In this document: positions 56,716 through 64,000 of the stretch, piece by piece
Numbering within the stretch: position 1 is the stretch's first letter
How the letters are laid out: every line of letters begins with the position of its first letter
NCBI GenBank assembly: GCA_035566015.1
Contig: DATMRS010000005.1
Span: forward strand, 183,076 to 247,075
Source: DATMRS01 sp035566015
GTDB lineage: Bacteria; Pseudomonadota; Alphaproteobacteria; Sphingomonadales; Sphingomonadaceae
Reading direction: 5' to 3'
Length of the DNA: 64,000 nucleotides
Made by a program: the position numbers and the translations under genes
Notes under the pieces: generated by a model
Told to the model about the DNA's origin: nothing
The model's database searches: none
The model's input: only the letters and a program-made list of their open reading frames with translations

Positions 56716-58884
56716 ATGTCCGAAGCCAGAATCGCGGACGGCTGCACGATGCCGGACCGTTCGCCCGCCTCCCGGCTGATCCGGCCGGTGGTGACGGGGC
56801 TTTTCGTGATCGCGGCGGCGGTCGGCGTCTCGCTCGCCAGCGCGCAGCCGGCGCATGCGCCGGCCGCCGTCGACGCGGCGCGCCTCGCCCGGGCCGCCAA
56901 GGAACCGGGCCAATGGCTTGCCGATGGACGCACCTACAGCGCGCAGCGGTTCAGCCCGCTCACCCAGATTGATGCGGGCAACGTCAAGCAGCTCGGCCTT
57001 GCCTGGTATGACGATCTCGATACCTATCGGGGGGTGGAGGCGACACCGCTCTATGCCGACGGCGTGCTCTACAATATCAGCGCGTGGAACATCACCACGG
57101 CCTATGACGCGAAGACCGGCAAGCGGCTGTGGACCTACGATCCGCAGGTGCCGCGTGAATGGGGGCGCTACGCCTGCTGCGAGCCGGTGAGCCGCGGCCT
57201 TGCCCTGTGGAACGGCAAGGTCATCATCGCGACGCTCGACGGGCGGCTGATCGGGCTCGACGCGCGCGACGGCAAGCCCGTCTGGACGACGCAGACCACG
57301 CCCAAGGACATGCCCTATTCGATCACCGGCGCACCGCGCGTGTTCGGCGGCAAGGTAGTGGTGGGCAATAGCGGCGGCGATTTCGGCATTCGCGGCTTCG
57401 TCTCCGCATATGACGCCGACACCGGCAGGAAGCTGTGGAAATTCTTCCTCACCCCCGGCAACCCCGCCAACGGGCCGGACCATGAGGCGTCCGATCCGGT
57501 GATGGCGATGGCGGCCAAGACCTGGTCGGGCGAATGGTGGAAGCTCGGCGGTGGCGCCAATCCGTGGGATTCGATCGCCTACGATCCCAAGCTCAATCTG
57601 GTCTATGTCGGCACCGGCAACGGATCGCCCAATTCCTACGCCTATCGGAGCGAGGGCAAGGGCGACAATCTGTTCATCTGCTCGATCGTCGCCTTGCATG
57701 CCGATACCGGCGCCTATGCGTGGCACTATCAGATGGTGCCGGGCGAGGACTGGGATTATACCTGCACCTCCTCGATCGTCCTCGCCGACCTGAAGATCGA
57801 CGGGCGCGAGCGCCAGGTGCTGATGCAGGCGCCGAAGAACGGCTTCTTCTATGTGCTCGATCGCAGGACGGGCGCGTTCATTTCCGCGAAGAACTATATC
57901 CCGGTAAGCTGGGCGACGGGGATCGACCCGAAGACGGGCCGGCCGAACGTCGACCCCAAGGCGCATTACAGCGCGACCGAGCCGGCGCTCGTCTATCCCG
58001 GCCCCGGCGGCGGGCATAACTGGTTCCCGATGGCGTTCAGCCCGAAGACGGGGCTCGCTTATCTGCCGACCTATGAATCGGGCTTCGTCTATGCGCTCGA
58101 TCCCAATTTTACGCCGAAGCCGTTCCGTTCGAACAGCGGCTGGGGCGGCTATTCGGGAGAGATGCTGAAGAAGCGCGCCGCGCTCCAGAAGGAAGCCGAC
58201 GCGCGTGAAAAGGCGTTTCTTACCGCCTGGGACCCGGTGAAGCAGAAAGCGGCGTGGAAGGTGCCGCTGCCGCGCCATGGCAATGGCGGCGTGCTCGTCA
58301 CCGCCAGCGATCTGGTGATCGAGGGGACGACGCGGCAGACCTTCGCGATCTTCGACGCGCATGACGGCACGCTTTTGTGGGAGATGCCGGTGCAGAGCGC
58401 GCCGGTAGCGGGGCCGATCACCTATATGCTGGACGGCGTTCAATATATCGCGGTCAACGCGGGCTGGGGCGGCGGCGCCGCGCAGGTGGAGCGCGGGGCG
58501 GGGACCGACCGGCCACGCGCGGCCGCGCGGCTGCTGGTGTTCAAGCTGGGCGGCACCGCGACCCTGCCGCCGATGAAGGAAGCCGCGCGGATTCCCGAGC
58601 CGCCGCCGCTGCGCGCGAGCGAGGCGCAGGTGCGCCATGGCGCCGAGCTGTTCACGCAGACCTGCGCGGTCTGCCATGGTCAGCGGGCGATCGGCGGGGT
58701 CAAGGACCTGCGCCACATGACGCGCGAAACGCATGCCGAGTTCAACGATATCGTGCTCGGCGGAAAGCGGCAGCAGCTCGGCATGGCGAGCTTCGCCGAC
58801 ATCCTCTCCCCCAAGGATGCCGACGATATCCACGCTTACCTGATCGCGCGCGCCAATGAGGATTGGGGCGGCACCGGCAAATAG
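56716..58884 (+). CDS. Quinohaemoprotein (PQQ) alcohol dehydrogenase
   Basis: 722 residues. A signal peptide (to about residue 43, ASA-Q) precedes an eight-bladed PQQ propeller with tryptophan-docking repeats (GKRLWTYDP, GKPVWTTQTT, GTLLWEMPV) and the vicinal Cys154-Cys155 ring. The catalytic segment reads EDWDYTCT: D347 is the likely base, and the position two residues later is Thr349, not the Asp typical of lanthanide enzymes, so a calcium enzyme is predicted. A C-terminal cytochrome c domain has C650-A-V-C-H654. It oxidises primary alcohols in the periplasm. It is first in a run with a carotenoid oxygenase and a GMC oxidoreductase, and would oxidise a phenylpropanoid or benzyl alcohol. Confidence 0.93.
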   Translation: MSEARIADGCTMPDRSPASRLIRPVVTGLFVIAAAVGVSLASAQPAHAPAAVDAARLARAAKEPGQWLADGRTYSAQRFSPLTQIDAGNVKQLGLAWYDDLDTYRGVEATPLYADGVLYNISAWNITTAYDAKTGKRLWTYDPQVPREWGRYACCEPVSRGLALWNGKVIIATLDGRLIGLDARDGKPVWTTQTTPKDMPYSITGAPRVFGGKVVVGNSGGDFGIRGFVSAYDADTGRKLWKFFLTPGNPANGPDHEASDPVMAMAAKTWSGEWWKLGGGANPWDSIAYDPKLNLVYVGTGNGSPNSYAYRSEGKGDNLFICSIVALHADTGAYAWHYQMVPGEDWDYTCTSSIVLADLKIDGRERQVLMQAPKNGFFYVLDRRTGAFISAKNYIPVSWATGIDPKTGRPNVDPKAHYSATEPALVYPGPGGGHNWFPMAFSPKTGLAYLPTYESGFVYALDPNFTPKPFRSNSGWGGYSGEMLKKRAALQKEADAREKAFLTAWDPVKQKAAWKVPLPRHGNGGVLVTASDLVIEGTTRQTFAIFDAHDGTLLWEMPVQSAPVAGPITYMLDGVQYIAVNAGWGGGAAQVERGAGTDRPRAAARLLVFKLGGTATLPPMKEAARIPEPPPLRASEAQVRHGAELFTQTCAVCHGQRAIGGVKDLRHMTRETHAEFNDIVLGGKRQQLGMASFADILSPKDADDIHAYLIARANEDWGGTGK

Positions 58885-58907
58885 CCGCCCCCCGCTGGAG
58901 AACGGAT

Positions 58908-60350
58908 GTGACGAAGCCCTTTCCCGCCACCCCCGGCTTTACCGGGTACAATGCGCCTTCCCGCGTGGAAGCCGACATATTCGACCTGGAGATCGAGGGC
59001 GAGCTGCCCGCGTCGATCAACGGCACCTGGTATCGGATGACGCCCGATCCGCAATATCCGCCGTTGCTGGGCGACGACATCTATCTTTCGGGCGATGGCA
59101 TGATCTCGATGTTCCGCTTCGAGAACGGCTATGCCGATTACAAGAGCCGCTATGTCCGGACCGAGCGTTTCCTGGCGGAACGCGCGGCGCGGCGCGGCCT
59201 GTTCGGGGCCTATCGCAACCGCTTCACCGACGATCCGGCGGCCGCCGGGCTCGATCGCACCGTCGCGAACACGTCGCCCGTCTATCATGCCGGGCGGCTG
59301 TTCGCGATCAAGGAGGACGGTCTTCCCTATGAGGTCCATCCCGATACGCTGGAGACGATCGGCCGGTGCGACTGGAACGGCGCGTTGAAGAGCCAGACGG
59401 TGTCGGCCCATTCGAAGGTCGATCCCGTAACCGGCGAATTGCTGCTCTATGGCTATGAGGTGTCGGGCGACGCCTCGCGCGAGATGATGTTCGCCACGGT
59501 CGATCCGAACGGGGTTCTGGGCGAGGAGCATTGGTTCGAGGCGCCTTATGCCGCGATGGTCCATGATTTCGCGATCACCGTCGACTATCTGGTGTTCCCC
59601 ATCTTCCCGACGATCGTCGAACTCGATCGGCTGAAGGCGGGCGGGCCGCACTGGATGAGCGACGTGTCGCGGGACGCCTGGATCGGCGTGGTGCCGCGCA
59701 AGGGCAGCGCGAAGGACATGCGCTGGTTCCGCCGGCCGGGCGGGCAATCCTTCCACGTCATCAACGCGTGGAACGAAGGCGACCGCATCCAGCTCGACCT
59801 GTGCGTGTCGGAGACGAACAGCTTCCCCTTCATCCCCGACGTGTCGGGCGAGCCCTATGACCCGCGGCGCGCCTCGGCGCTGCCGAGCCGCTGGACGATC
59901 GACCTTTCGCGCAACGACGACCAGATCGAGGAGCGCGTCATCGGCATCGTGCCTGGCGACGTGCCGCGCGTCGACGACCGTCGCGTGGGCCGTCGCTATC
60001 GCCAGAGCTATATGGGGATGGTCGATCCCACCCGCGCCTTCCGCGAATCGGGGCCGGTGGGCGCGGGCTTCAACATGGTCGGCCGGCTGGACGCCGACAC
60101 GGGCGAGACGGACGCCTGGTACGGCCGCGACGACGACACCTTTCAGGAGCCGCAATTCGTTCCCACCGGCGCGGGCGAGACTGACGGCTATGTTCTCTCC
60201 GTCATCGAACGGCATGACAGCCAGCTTTCGGACGTGGGCGTTTTCCGCGCCGGCCACATCGCCGAAGGGCCGGTCGCGACCATCCGCCTGCCGCTCCGCC
60301 TGCGCGGCGCGGTGCATGGCTGCTGGGTGCCGAAACCGGCGCGCCGCTGA
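58908..60350 (+). CDS. Carotenoid oxygenase family, lignostilbene dioxygenase-like
   Basis: 480 residues. The GTG start follows GGAG by 7 bases; an earlier in-frame ATG inside the preceding gene's end is rejected. Iron-binding His are H168 (SAHSKVD), H219 (MVHDFAI), H283 (SFHVINAW) and H470 (AVHGCW). The length and the TWYRMTPDPQYP segment fit lignostilbene dioxygenases, which cleave hydroxystilbenes to aromatic aldehydes. It starts 23 bases behind the PQQ alcohol dehydrogenase stop and precedes a GMC oxidoreductase. Compared with the 31425 member its His spacing is the same but the surface loops differ, so substrate ranges probably differ. Confidence 0.9.
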   Translation: MTKPFPATPGFTGYNAPSRVEADIFDLEIEGELPASINGTWYRMTPDPQYPPLLGDDIYLSGDGMISMFRFENGYADYKSRYVRTERFLAERAARRGLFGAYRNRFTDDPAAAGLDRTVANTSPVYHAGRLFAIKEDGLPYEVHPDTLETIGRCDWNGALKSQTVSAHSKVDPVTGELLLYGYEVSGDASREMMFATVDPNGVLGEEHWFEAPYAAMVHDFAITVDYLVFPIFPTIVELDRLKAGGPHWMSDVSRDAWIGVVPRKGSAKDMRWFRRPGGQSFHVINAWNEGDRIQLDLCVSETNSFPFIPDVSGEPYDPRRASALPSRWTIDLSRNDDQIEERVIGIVPGDVPRVDDRRVGRRYRQSYMGMVDPTRAFRESGPVGAGFNMVGRLDADTGETDAWYGRDDDTFQEPQFVPTGAGETDGYVLSVIERHDSQLSDVGVFRAGHIAEGPVATIRLPLRLRGAVHGCWVPKPARR

Positions 60351-60468
60351 CGCCTTCGCCGGCGCGGGTTCGCTCGATCGCGGTCCGCTATGCGCTGGGG
60401 ATGGGGCCGCCGCCCTCTCCCCGCCGTAAAAGAGGGTATCGAGCGGCCGTGCAGAAGGAGAGCGACCG

Positions 60469-62127
60469 GTGGCGGGCGAGTTTGTAGCGGATTACATCAT
60501 TGTCGGCGCGGGCAGCGCGGGGTGCGTGCTGGCGAACCGCCTGACCGCCGATGGGCGGCACACGGTGCTGCTGCTGGAAGCGGGCGGCGACGATCGGCCC
60601 TTCAAGGAGCCGAGCCAGTTCGTCTCCAACATGATGATCCATACGCCGATCGGCTTCGGCAAGACGCTCAACGACAAGAAGGTCAACTGGCTCTACGAAA
60701 CCGAGCCCGACCCCACGAGCGGCGGCCGGCGCCATAAATGGCCGAAGGGCAAGGTGCTCGGCGGCTCCTCGTCGATCAACGGGCTGCTCTATGTGCGCGG
60801 GCAGGCGCAGGATTATGACGGCTGGCGACAGATGGGCTGCGCGGGCTGGTCCTATGACGATGTACTGCCCTATTTCCGGCGCGCGCAGAATCAGGAGCGC
60901 GGGGAGAGCGATCTCCACGGCACCGGCGGCCCGCTCAACACCTGCGATTTCCCCGAGCGGAACGAGGTGAGCCAGGCGCTGCTCGACGCGTCGGTCGAGG
61001 CGGGCATCCCCTATTCGCCCGACATCAACGCGCGCGATCAGGAAGGCGTCACCTGGTTCCAGCTCACGATCCGCGACGGCAAGCGCTGCTCGGCGGCGGT
61101 CGCCTATCTCCATCCGGCGATGAAGCGCCATAACCTGACCGTGGAAACCCATGCGCTGGCGCGGCGCGTGCTGTTCGAGGGCAAGCGCGCGGTCGGCATC
61201 GAATATGAGCATAAGGGAGAAATCAGGACGGCACGGGCGCGGGCCGAGGTGATCCTGGCGGCGGGCGCGATCGAATCCCCCAAGCTGCTGGAGCTGTCCG
61301 GCATCGGCAATGGCGCGATCCTGAGCCAGCAAGGGATTTCCGTGCTGCACGACAATGCGTCGGTGGGCGAAAATCTGCAGGATCATTACATGATCGGCGC
61401 GCAATGGGCGGTGAAACCCCAATATCGCACGATCAACCAGTTGGCCCACGGCCTGCCGCTGGCGAAGGAAATCCTGAAATATGCCGTGGCGCACAAGGGC
61501 CTGCTGAGCTACGCGGTGGCGCATATCGTCGCCTTCGTGAAAACGCGGCAGGAACTGGCAAGCCCCGATGTGCAACTGCACATGATGGCGGCGTCGGTCG
61601 ATCTCGAAAAGCTCGACAAGATACAGAGCTTCGATCTGGAGCGGACGCCGGGCCTCACATGCACGCCCTGCCAGCTTCGGCCGGAATCGCGCGGGCACGT
61701 CCATATCGCCTCGCGCGAGGCGAAGGTCTATCCGCGCATCGTCGCCAATTATCTGTCGGACCCGATCGACCAGCAATCGGCGGTCGCGCAGCTCAAGATC
61801 ATCCGCAACATCATGCAGCAGCCGGCGATCGCGCCCTATCTGGTCACGACCGGCGATCCCTTCGGCGATACCGACGAGGCGATGCTGGGCTATGCGCAGG
61901 TCGCGGGCACGACGCTCTACCATGCGGTCGGCACCTGCCGCATGGGCATCGACCCGGCGGCTGTGGTCGATCCCGAGCTTCGCGTCGTGGGCGTGGACGG
62001 GCTGCGCGTGATCGACGCCTCGATCATGCCGCGCATCGTTTCGGGCAATACCAATGCGCCGACGATCATGATCGCGGAGAAAGCGAGCGACATGATCCTC
62101 GCCGGGCAGACCCGCGCGGCGGCCTGA
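60469..62127 (+). CDS. GMC-family FAD oxidoreductase
   Basis: 552 residues. The ADP-binding motif is in VADYIIVGAGSAGCVLANRL. The GMC signature region KVLGGSSSINGLLYVRGQA is at about residues 95-115. The C-terminal catalytic pair is in YHAVGTCRMG (His) and GNTNAPTIM (Asn). The GTG start has AAGGAGAGC upstream. GMC enzymes oxidise primary alcohols, and in lignin-dimer catabolism act on the hydroxymethyl side chain of phenylcoumaran and aryl-propane dimers (PhcC, PhcD, HpvZ). It lies 118 bases behind the carotenoid oxygenase, so stilbene formation and cleavage could be sequential. Choline dehydrogenase identity is less likely, since no betaine aldehyde gene is adjacent. Confidence 0.9.
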   Translation: MAGEFVADYIIVGAGSAGCVLANRLTADGRHTVLLLEAGGDDRPFKEPSQFVSNMMIHTPIGFGKTLNDKKVNWLYETEPDPTSGGRRHKWPKGKVLGGSSSINGLLYVRGQAQDYDGWRQMGCAGWSYDDVLPYFRRAQNQERGESDLHGTGGPLNTCDFPERNEVSQALLDASVEAGIPYSPDINARDQEGVTWFQLTIRDGKRCSAAVAYLHPAMKRHNLTVETHALARRVLFEGKRAVGIEYEHKGEIRTARARAEVILAAGAIESPKLLELSGIGNGAILSQQGISVLHDNASVGENLQDHYMIGAQWAVKPQYRTINQLAHGLPLAKEILKYAVAHKGLLSYAVAHIVAFVKTRQELASPDVQLHMMAASVDLEKLDKIQSFDLERTPGLTCTPCQLRPESRGHVHIASREAKVYPRIVANYLSDPIDQQSAVAQLKIIRNIMQQPAIAPYLVTTGDPFGDTDEAMLGYAQVAGTTLYHAVGTCRMGIDPAAVVDPELRVVGVDGLRVIDASIMPRIVSGNTNAPTIMIAEKASDMILAGQTRAAA

Positions 62128-62199
62128 GGCGGCCTCCAAGGAACGGCATCGGGCGTAAAGTCGTTCCTTCCCCGTTTCGAAACGGAAGAAGGGGGATTC

Positions 62200-62799
62200 A
62201 TGCGCTATGTGCCCTTGCTCGCTCTGTCGCTGCTCGCCGGCTGCGGGAGCGGGAATCAGACGCCGGCGACCGGCAACGCCAGCAATGCGGTGGCCGGCGA
62301 GGCGGCGAACGATGCCGCATCGGCCCCGACGGACCAGAGCGATGCGCCACTCAACCCGCCCGCGCCGGGCGAGCCGGGCGGCCTGCCCGACGATCGCACC
62401 CCCGTCTCCGAAGCGCCGTTCACCGAAACCAGCGCACAGGGCGCGGCCAATGTCGTGCAGAGCTACTACGCGCTGCTGGAGCAGGGCAAATATGGCGAGG
62501 CGTGGAAGCTGTGGTCCGACGCGGGCCGGGCGAGCGGCAAGACGGAGGAGGCCTTCGCCGCCGGCTTCGGCGGCTATGACGAATATCACGCCAATATCGG
62601 CGCACCCGGCCGCATCGAGGGCGCGGCCGGCTCGCTCTATGTCGAGGTGCCCGTACAGGTCTATGGCCGGCTGAAGGGGGGAGCGCCGTTCAACCGGCGC
62701 GGATCGATCACGCTCCGCCGGGTGAACGACGTACCGGGCTCGACCGCCGCGCAGCGCCGCTGGCACATCGCCAGCGAAAGTTTCGACACGCAGGGCTGA
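62200..62799 (+). CDS. Putative lipoprotein with NTF2-like domain
   Basis: 199 residues. The N-terminus MRYVPLLALSLLAGCGSG is a lipoprotein signal with LAGC lipobox (Cys15). A long Ala/Pro/Asn-rich linker (to ~78) leads to a compact C-terminal domain (~80-195: AANVVQSYYALLEQGKYGEA, then WKLWSDAGRASGKTEEAFAAG), which looks NTF2-like. The anchor would be in the inner or outer membrane, facing the periplasm. It stands alone between the GMC gene and the beta-lactamase. Role unknown. Confidence 0.75.
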   Translation: MRYVPLLALSLLAGCGSGNQTPATGNASNAVAGEAANDAASAPTDQSDAPLNPPAPGEPGGLPDDRTPVSEAPFTETSAQGAANVVQSYYALLEQGKYGEAWKLWSDAGRASGKTEEAFAAGFGGYDEYHANIGAPGRIEGAAGSLYVEVPVQVYGRLKGGAPFNRRGSITLRRVNDVPGSTAAQRRWHIASESFDTQG

Positions 62800-62821
62800 A
62801 CGCGAAGAAGGGGGGGGAGCC

Positions 62822-63691
62822 GTGATAGGACGACGCGAGATGCTGGCGGCAGGGGCGGCCTTGCTGCTGGCGGGAGGGGCCGGCGCTGCGCGGCGCGCGC
62901 CCGGACGCTTCGGCGACGCGCTTGCGGCGATCGAGGCGCGGTCGGGCGGTCGGCTGGGCGTCGCGCTGGTCGACGGGCGGGGAAAACCGCTGGGCGGTCA
63001 TCGCGAGGATGAGCGCTTTCCGCTGTGCAGCACGTTCAAGGCGCTTGCCGCCGCCGCCGTCCTCCATCGCGTGGATCAGGGGAAGGAACGGCTCGACCGC
63101 GTGGTGCGCTTCACCCGCACCGATATCGTCGCAAACTCGCCCGTCACCGGCGCCCATGCCGATGGGAGCGGCCTCCCGCTCGCGACCTTGTGCGAGGCGG
63201 CGATCACGCTGAGCGACAACAGCGCGGGCAATCTGCTGCTCGATGCGATCGCCGGGCCGGCGGGGCTGACCGCTTTCGCGCGGACGCTGGGCGATCGCTT
63301 CACCCGCCTCGATCGGCGCGAGACGGCGCTCAACTCGGCGATACCGGGCGACCCGCGCGACACCACCACGCCCGCCGCGATGGCGCTGGACTATGTCCGG
63401 CTCGCCAGCGGGCCGATGCTCTCGTCAGCCTCGCGCGCGCAGTGGCTGACCTGGCTCGCCGCCAACCGCACCGGTGGGACCCGGCTGCGCGCGGGCCTGC
63501 CTGCCGGCTGGCGCATTGCCGACAAGACCGGCACGGGGGAGAATGGCACGAGCAACCACGTCGCGTTGCTGTGGCCGCCAGGCGGCGGGATGATGGCGGT
63601 GGCCGTCTATCTCACCGGCAGTCCGCTCGATATGGCGGGGCGCGACGCCGCGCTGGCGGATGTGGCGCGCGCGATCGTCGCGTCGGAGTGA
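62822..63691 (+). CDS. Class A beta-lactamase
   Basis: 289 residues. A GTG start behind GGGGGGAG gives a twin-arginine-like signal (MIGRREMLAAGAALLLAGG). All class A motifs are present: S70-T-F-K73, S131-D-N133, the Glu167-xxx-Asn171 pair in RRETALNSA, and K235-T-G237. Cys69 is present, but position 238 is Thr, so the Cys69-Cys238 bridge of the KPC/SME carbapenemases is absent. It hydrolyses penams and perhaps cephems; the spectrum cannot be read. It looks like a resident chromosomal gene with no integron or IS directly adjacent, though an IS630-type element ends 190 bases downstream. Confidence 0.93.
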   Translation: MIGRREMLAAGAALLLAGGAGAARRAPGRFGDALAAIEARSGGRLGVALVDGRGKPLGGHREDERFPLCSTFKALAAAAVLHRVDQGKERLDRVVRFTRTDIVANSPVTGAHADGSGLPLATLCEAAITLSDNSAGNLLLDAIAGPAGLTAFARTLGDRFTRLDRRETALNSAIPGDPRDTTTPAAMALDYVRLASGPMLSSASRAQWLTWLAANRTGGTRLRAGLPAGWRIADKTGTGENGTSNHVALLWPPGGGMMAVAVYLTGSPLDMAGRDAALADVARAIVASE

Positions 63692-63740
63692 GCCCGATGG
63701 GATTCTCTGCCGGCCCGGAACGGTTCGGAATGAGCCCCTT

Positions 63741-63836
63741 CGTCACCCCGGCGAAAGCCGGGGTCCGTGGAGTCGGCTCGCTTCCTTGACAGTCGTCCCG
63801 CTGTGCATGGATTCCGGCTTTCGCCGGAATGACGGG
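63741..63836. repeat. Pair of REP-like hairpins
   Basis: First unit: CCCCGGC-GAAA-GCCGGGG (63746-63763). Second unit: ATTCCGGC-TTTC-GCCGGAAT (63811-63830), then GACGG. The two are inversely related (GGCGAAAGCC against GGCTTTCGCC), about 65 bases apart, and could fold together. The second matches the 55472 repeat. No gene fits in 63692-63879. Confidence 0.7.
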
Positions 63837-63860
63837 AGGTGATGCGATTCGTCTCAAGAT

Positions 63861-64000
63861 GCTCTAGACTCGTTTCCACTTAGGTTGAAGCGTAGCCCGA
63901 GTTTCTGAGGTAGTTGGCGCATTCGTGTGGTGGGAAGGCGTCGAGCAGGGTGCCGATGCGACGCCAAGTTGCCTCGACGGATCGTTCGGCTGCCTTACGG
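63861..64000 (-). mobile_element. IS630-family element, end only (continues outside window)
   Basis: The boundary is judged to be in GCTCTAGACTCGTTTCC, near TA at 63865-63866, the target duplication usual for IS630. Inside it the transposase C-terminus starts on the minus strand. The terminal repeat cannot be confirmed because the other end is not in the window. Confidence 0.55.
63880..64000 (-). CDS. IS630-family transposase, C-terminal 39 residues (partial)
   Basis: The minus strand is open from the window edge to TAA at 63880-63882, giving RKAAERSVEATWRRIGTLLD and then AFPPHECANYLRNSGYAST. This is the typical C-terminal tail of IS630-type DDE transposases. The start and catalytic residues lie outside the window. 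It is the only trace of a mobile element found here. Confidence 0.7.
   Translation of the reverse strand, partial: RKAAERSVEATWRRIGTLLDAFPPHECANYLRNSGYAST

Noticed and set aside
57751..57775. Lanthanide-dependent PQQ dehydrogenase
   Set aside because: The diagnostic second Asp is replaced by Thr (WDYT).
60388..62766. A 792-codon open frame on the minus strand opposite the GMC and lipoprotein genes
   Set aside because: It lies antisense to two well-supported genes, has Arg/Ala/Gly-rich composition without domain motifs, and no ribosome site. GC-rich third positions keep such frames open. The same holds for 56470-58833, 24951-26804 and 35260-36819.
62822..63691. Carbapenemase of the KPC/SME kind
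   Set aside because: Cys69 is present but position 238 is Thr, so the diagnostic disulfide cannot form; nothing else points to carbapenem activity.

Overview
The window reads as a high-GC alphaproteobacterial chromosome segment, most likely from a sphingomonad. The reasons are three TonB-dependent receptors beside catabolic genes, lignostilbene-type carotenoid oxygenases, a LigB-type ring-cleavage enzyme, a MucR-type regulator and a chromosomal class A beta-lactamase. No tRNA, rRNA, CRISPR array or prophage was seen. Almost everything between 1 and 62 kb looks like accessory catabolism of phenolic or lignin-derived aromatics, with six transcriptional regulators and four MFS carriers.

Layout. 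1-6.2 kb: the end of one TonB receptor, then a minus-strand unit of TonB receptor, TfdA-type dioxygenase and MFS carrier (uptake plus first attack), divergent from a LysR gene at 6.5 kb. 7.4-10.7 kb: a tightly coupled minus-strand operon of LigB-type extradiol dioxygenase, Rieske O-demethylase-like oxygenase and amidohydrolase. Its gene classes match LigZ, LigXa and LigY of biaryl lignin catabolism. 10.9-13.8 kb: a GlcD-like flavoprotein and a MATE exporter. 13.9-21.4 kb: a plus-strand run of SnoaL-like protein, TPP enzyme, a 4-cresol-dehydrogenase-like flavoprotein with its cytochrome c, an unknown secreted protein, a LacI regulator and an aldehyde dehydrogenase, together a plausible phenolic side-chain oxidation pathway. 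21.4-28 kb: MFS carrier and SnoaL protein, a divergent TonB receptor with a strong terminator, then an iron-type alcohol dehydrogenase and another SnoaL protein.

28-31.3 kb is a decaying stretch. It holds an amidohydrolase with a large internal deletion and frameshifts, and a Tat-exported three-domain SnoaL gene broken by one nonsense codon and one frameshift, around a bicupin gene that looks intact. A carotenoid oxygenase follows (31.4-32.9 kb), then a short run that looks unrelated to catabolism (glycine-zipper protein, DUF488, a MucR-WYL fusion; 33-35 kb).

35-50 kb: PhyH-like oxygenase, SnoaL, SDR, a second amidohydrolase, glycerate kinase, 2-hydroxyacid dehydrogenase, SMP-30 protein, PQQ sugar dehydrogenase with haem, TfdA-type dioxygenase, malate synthase G, GlcG-like protein, LysR, IclR, another TfdA-type dioxygenase and two MFS carriers. 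TfdA-type ether cleavage can release glyoxylate, and malate synthase G, the reductase and glycerate kinase all consume that branch, so this part may be a release-and-assimilate module. 53-62 kb: small proteins, then AraC regulator, quinohaemoprotein alcohol dehydrogenase, second carotenoid oxygenase and GMC oxidoreductase, which resembles a lignin-dimer/stilbene side-chain module. 62-64 kb: lipoprotein, beta-lactamase, paired REP-like hairpins and the 3' end of an IS630-family element cut by the window edge.

Regulatory sequence worth noting: a 20-bp element (CAA-N2-TTG core) recurs before the LysR gene, the LigB operon and the flavocytochrome gene, and a tandem TTCCG-N5-CGGAA operator lies directly behind the IclR gene. 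All functions are assigned by reading translated sequence and motifs; no database search was possible.
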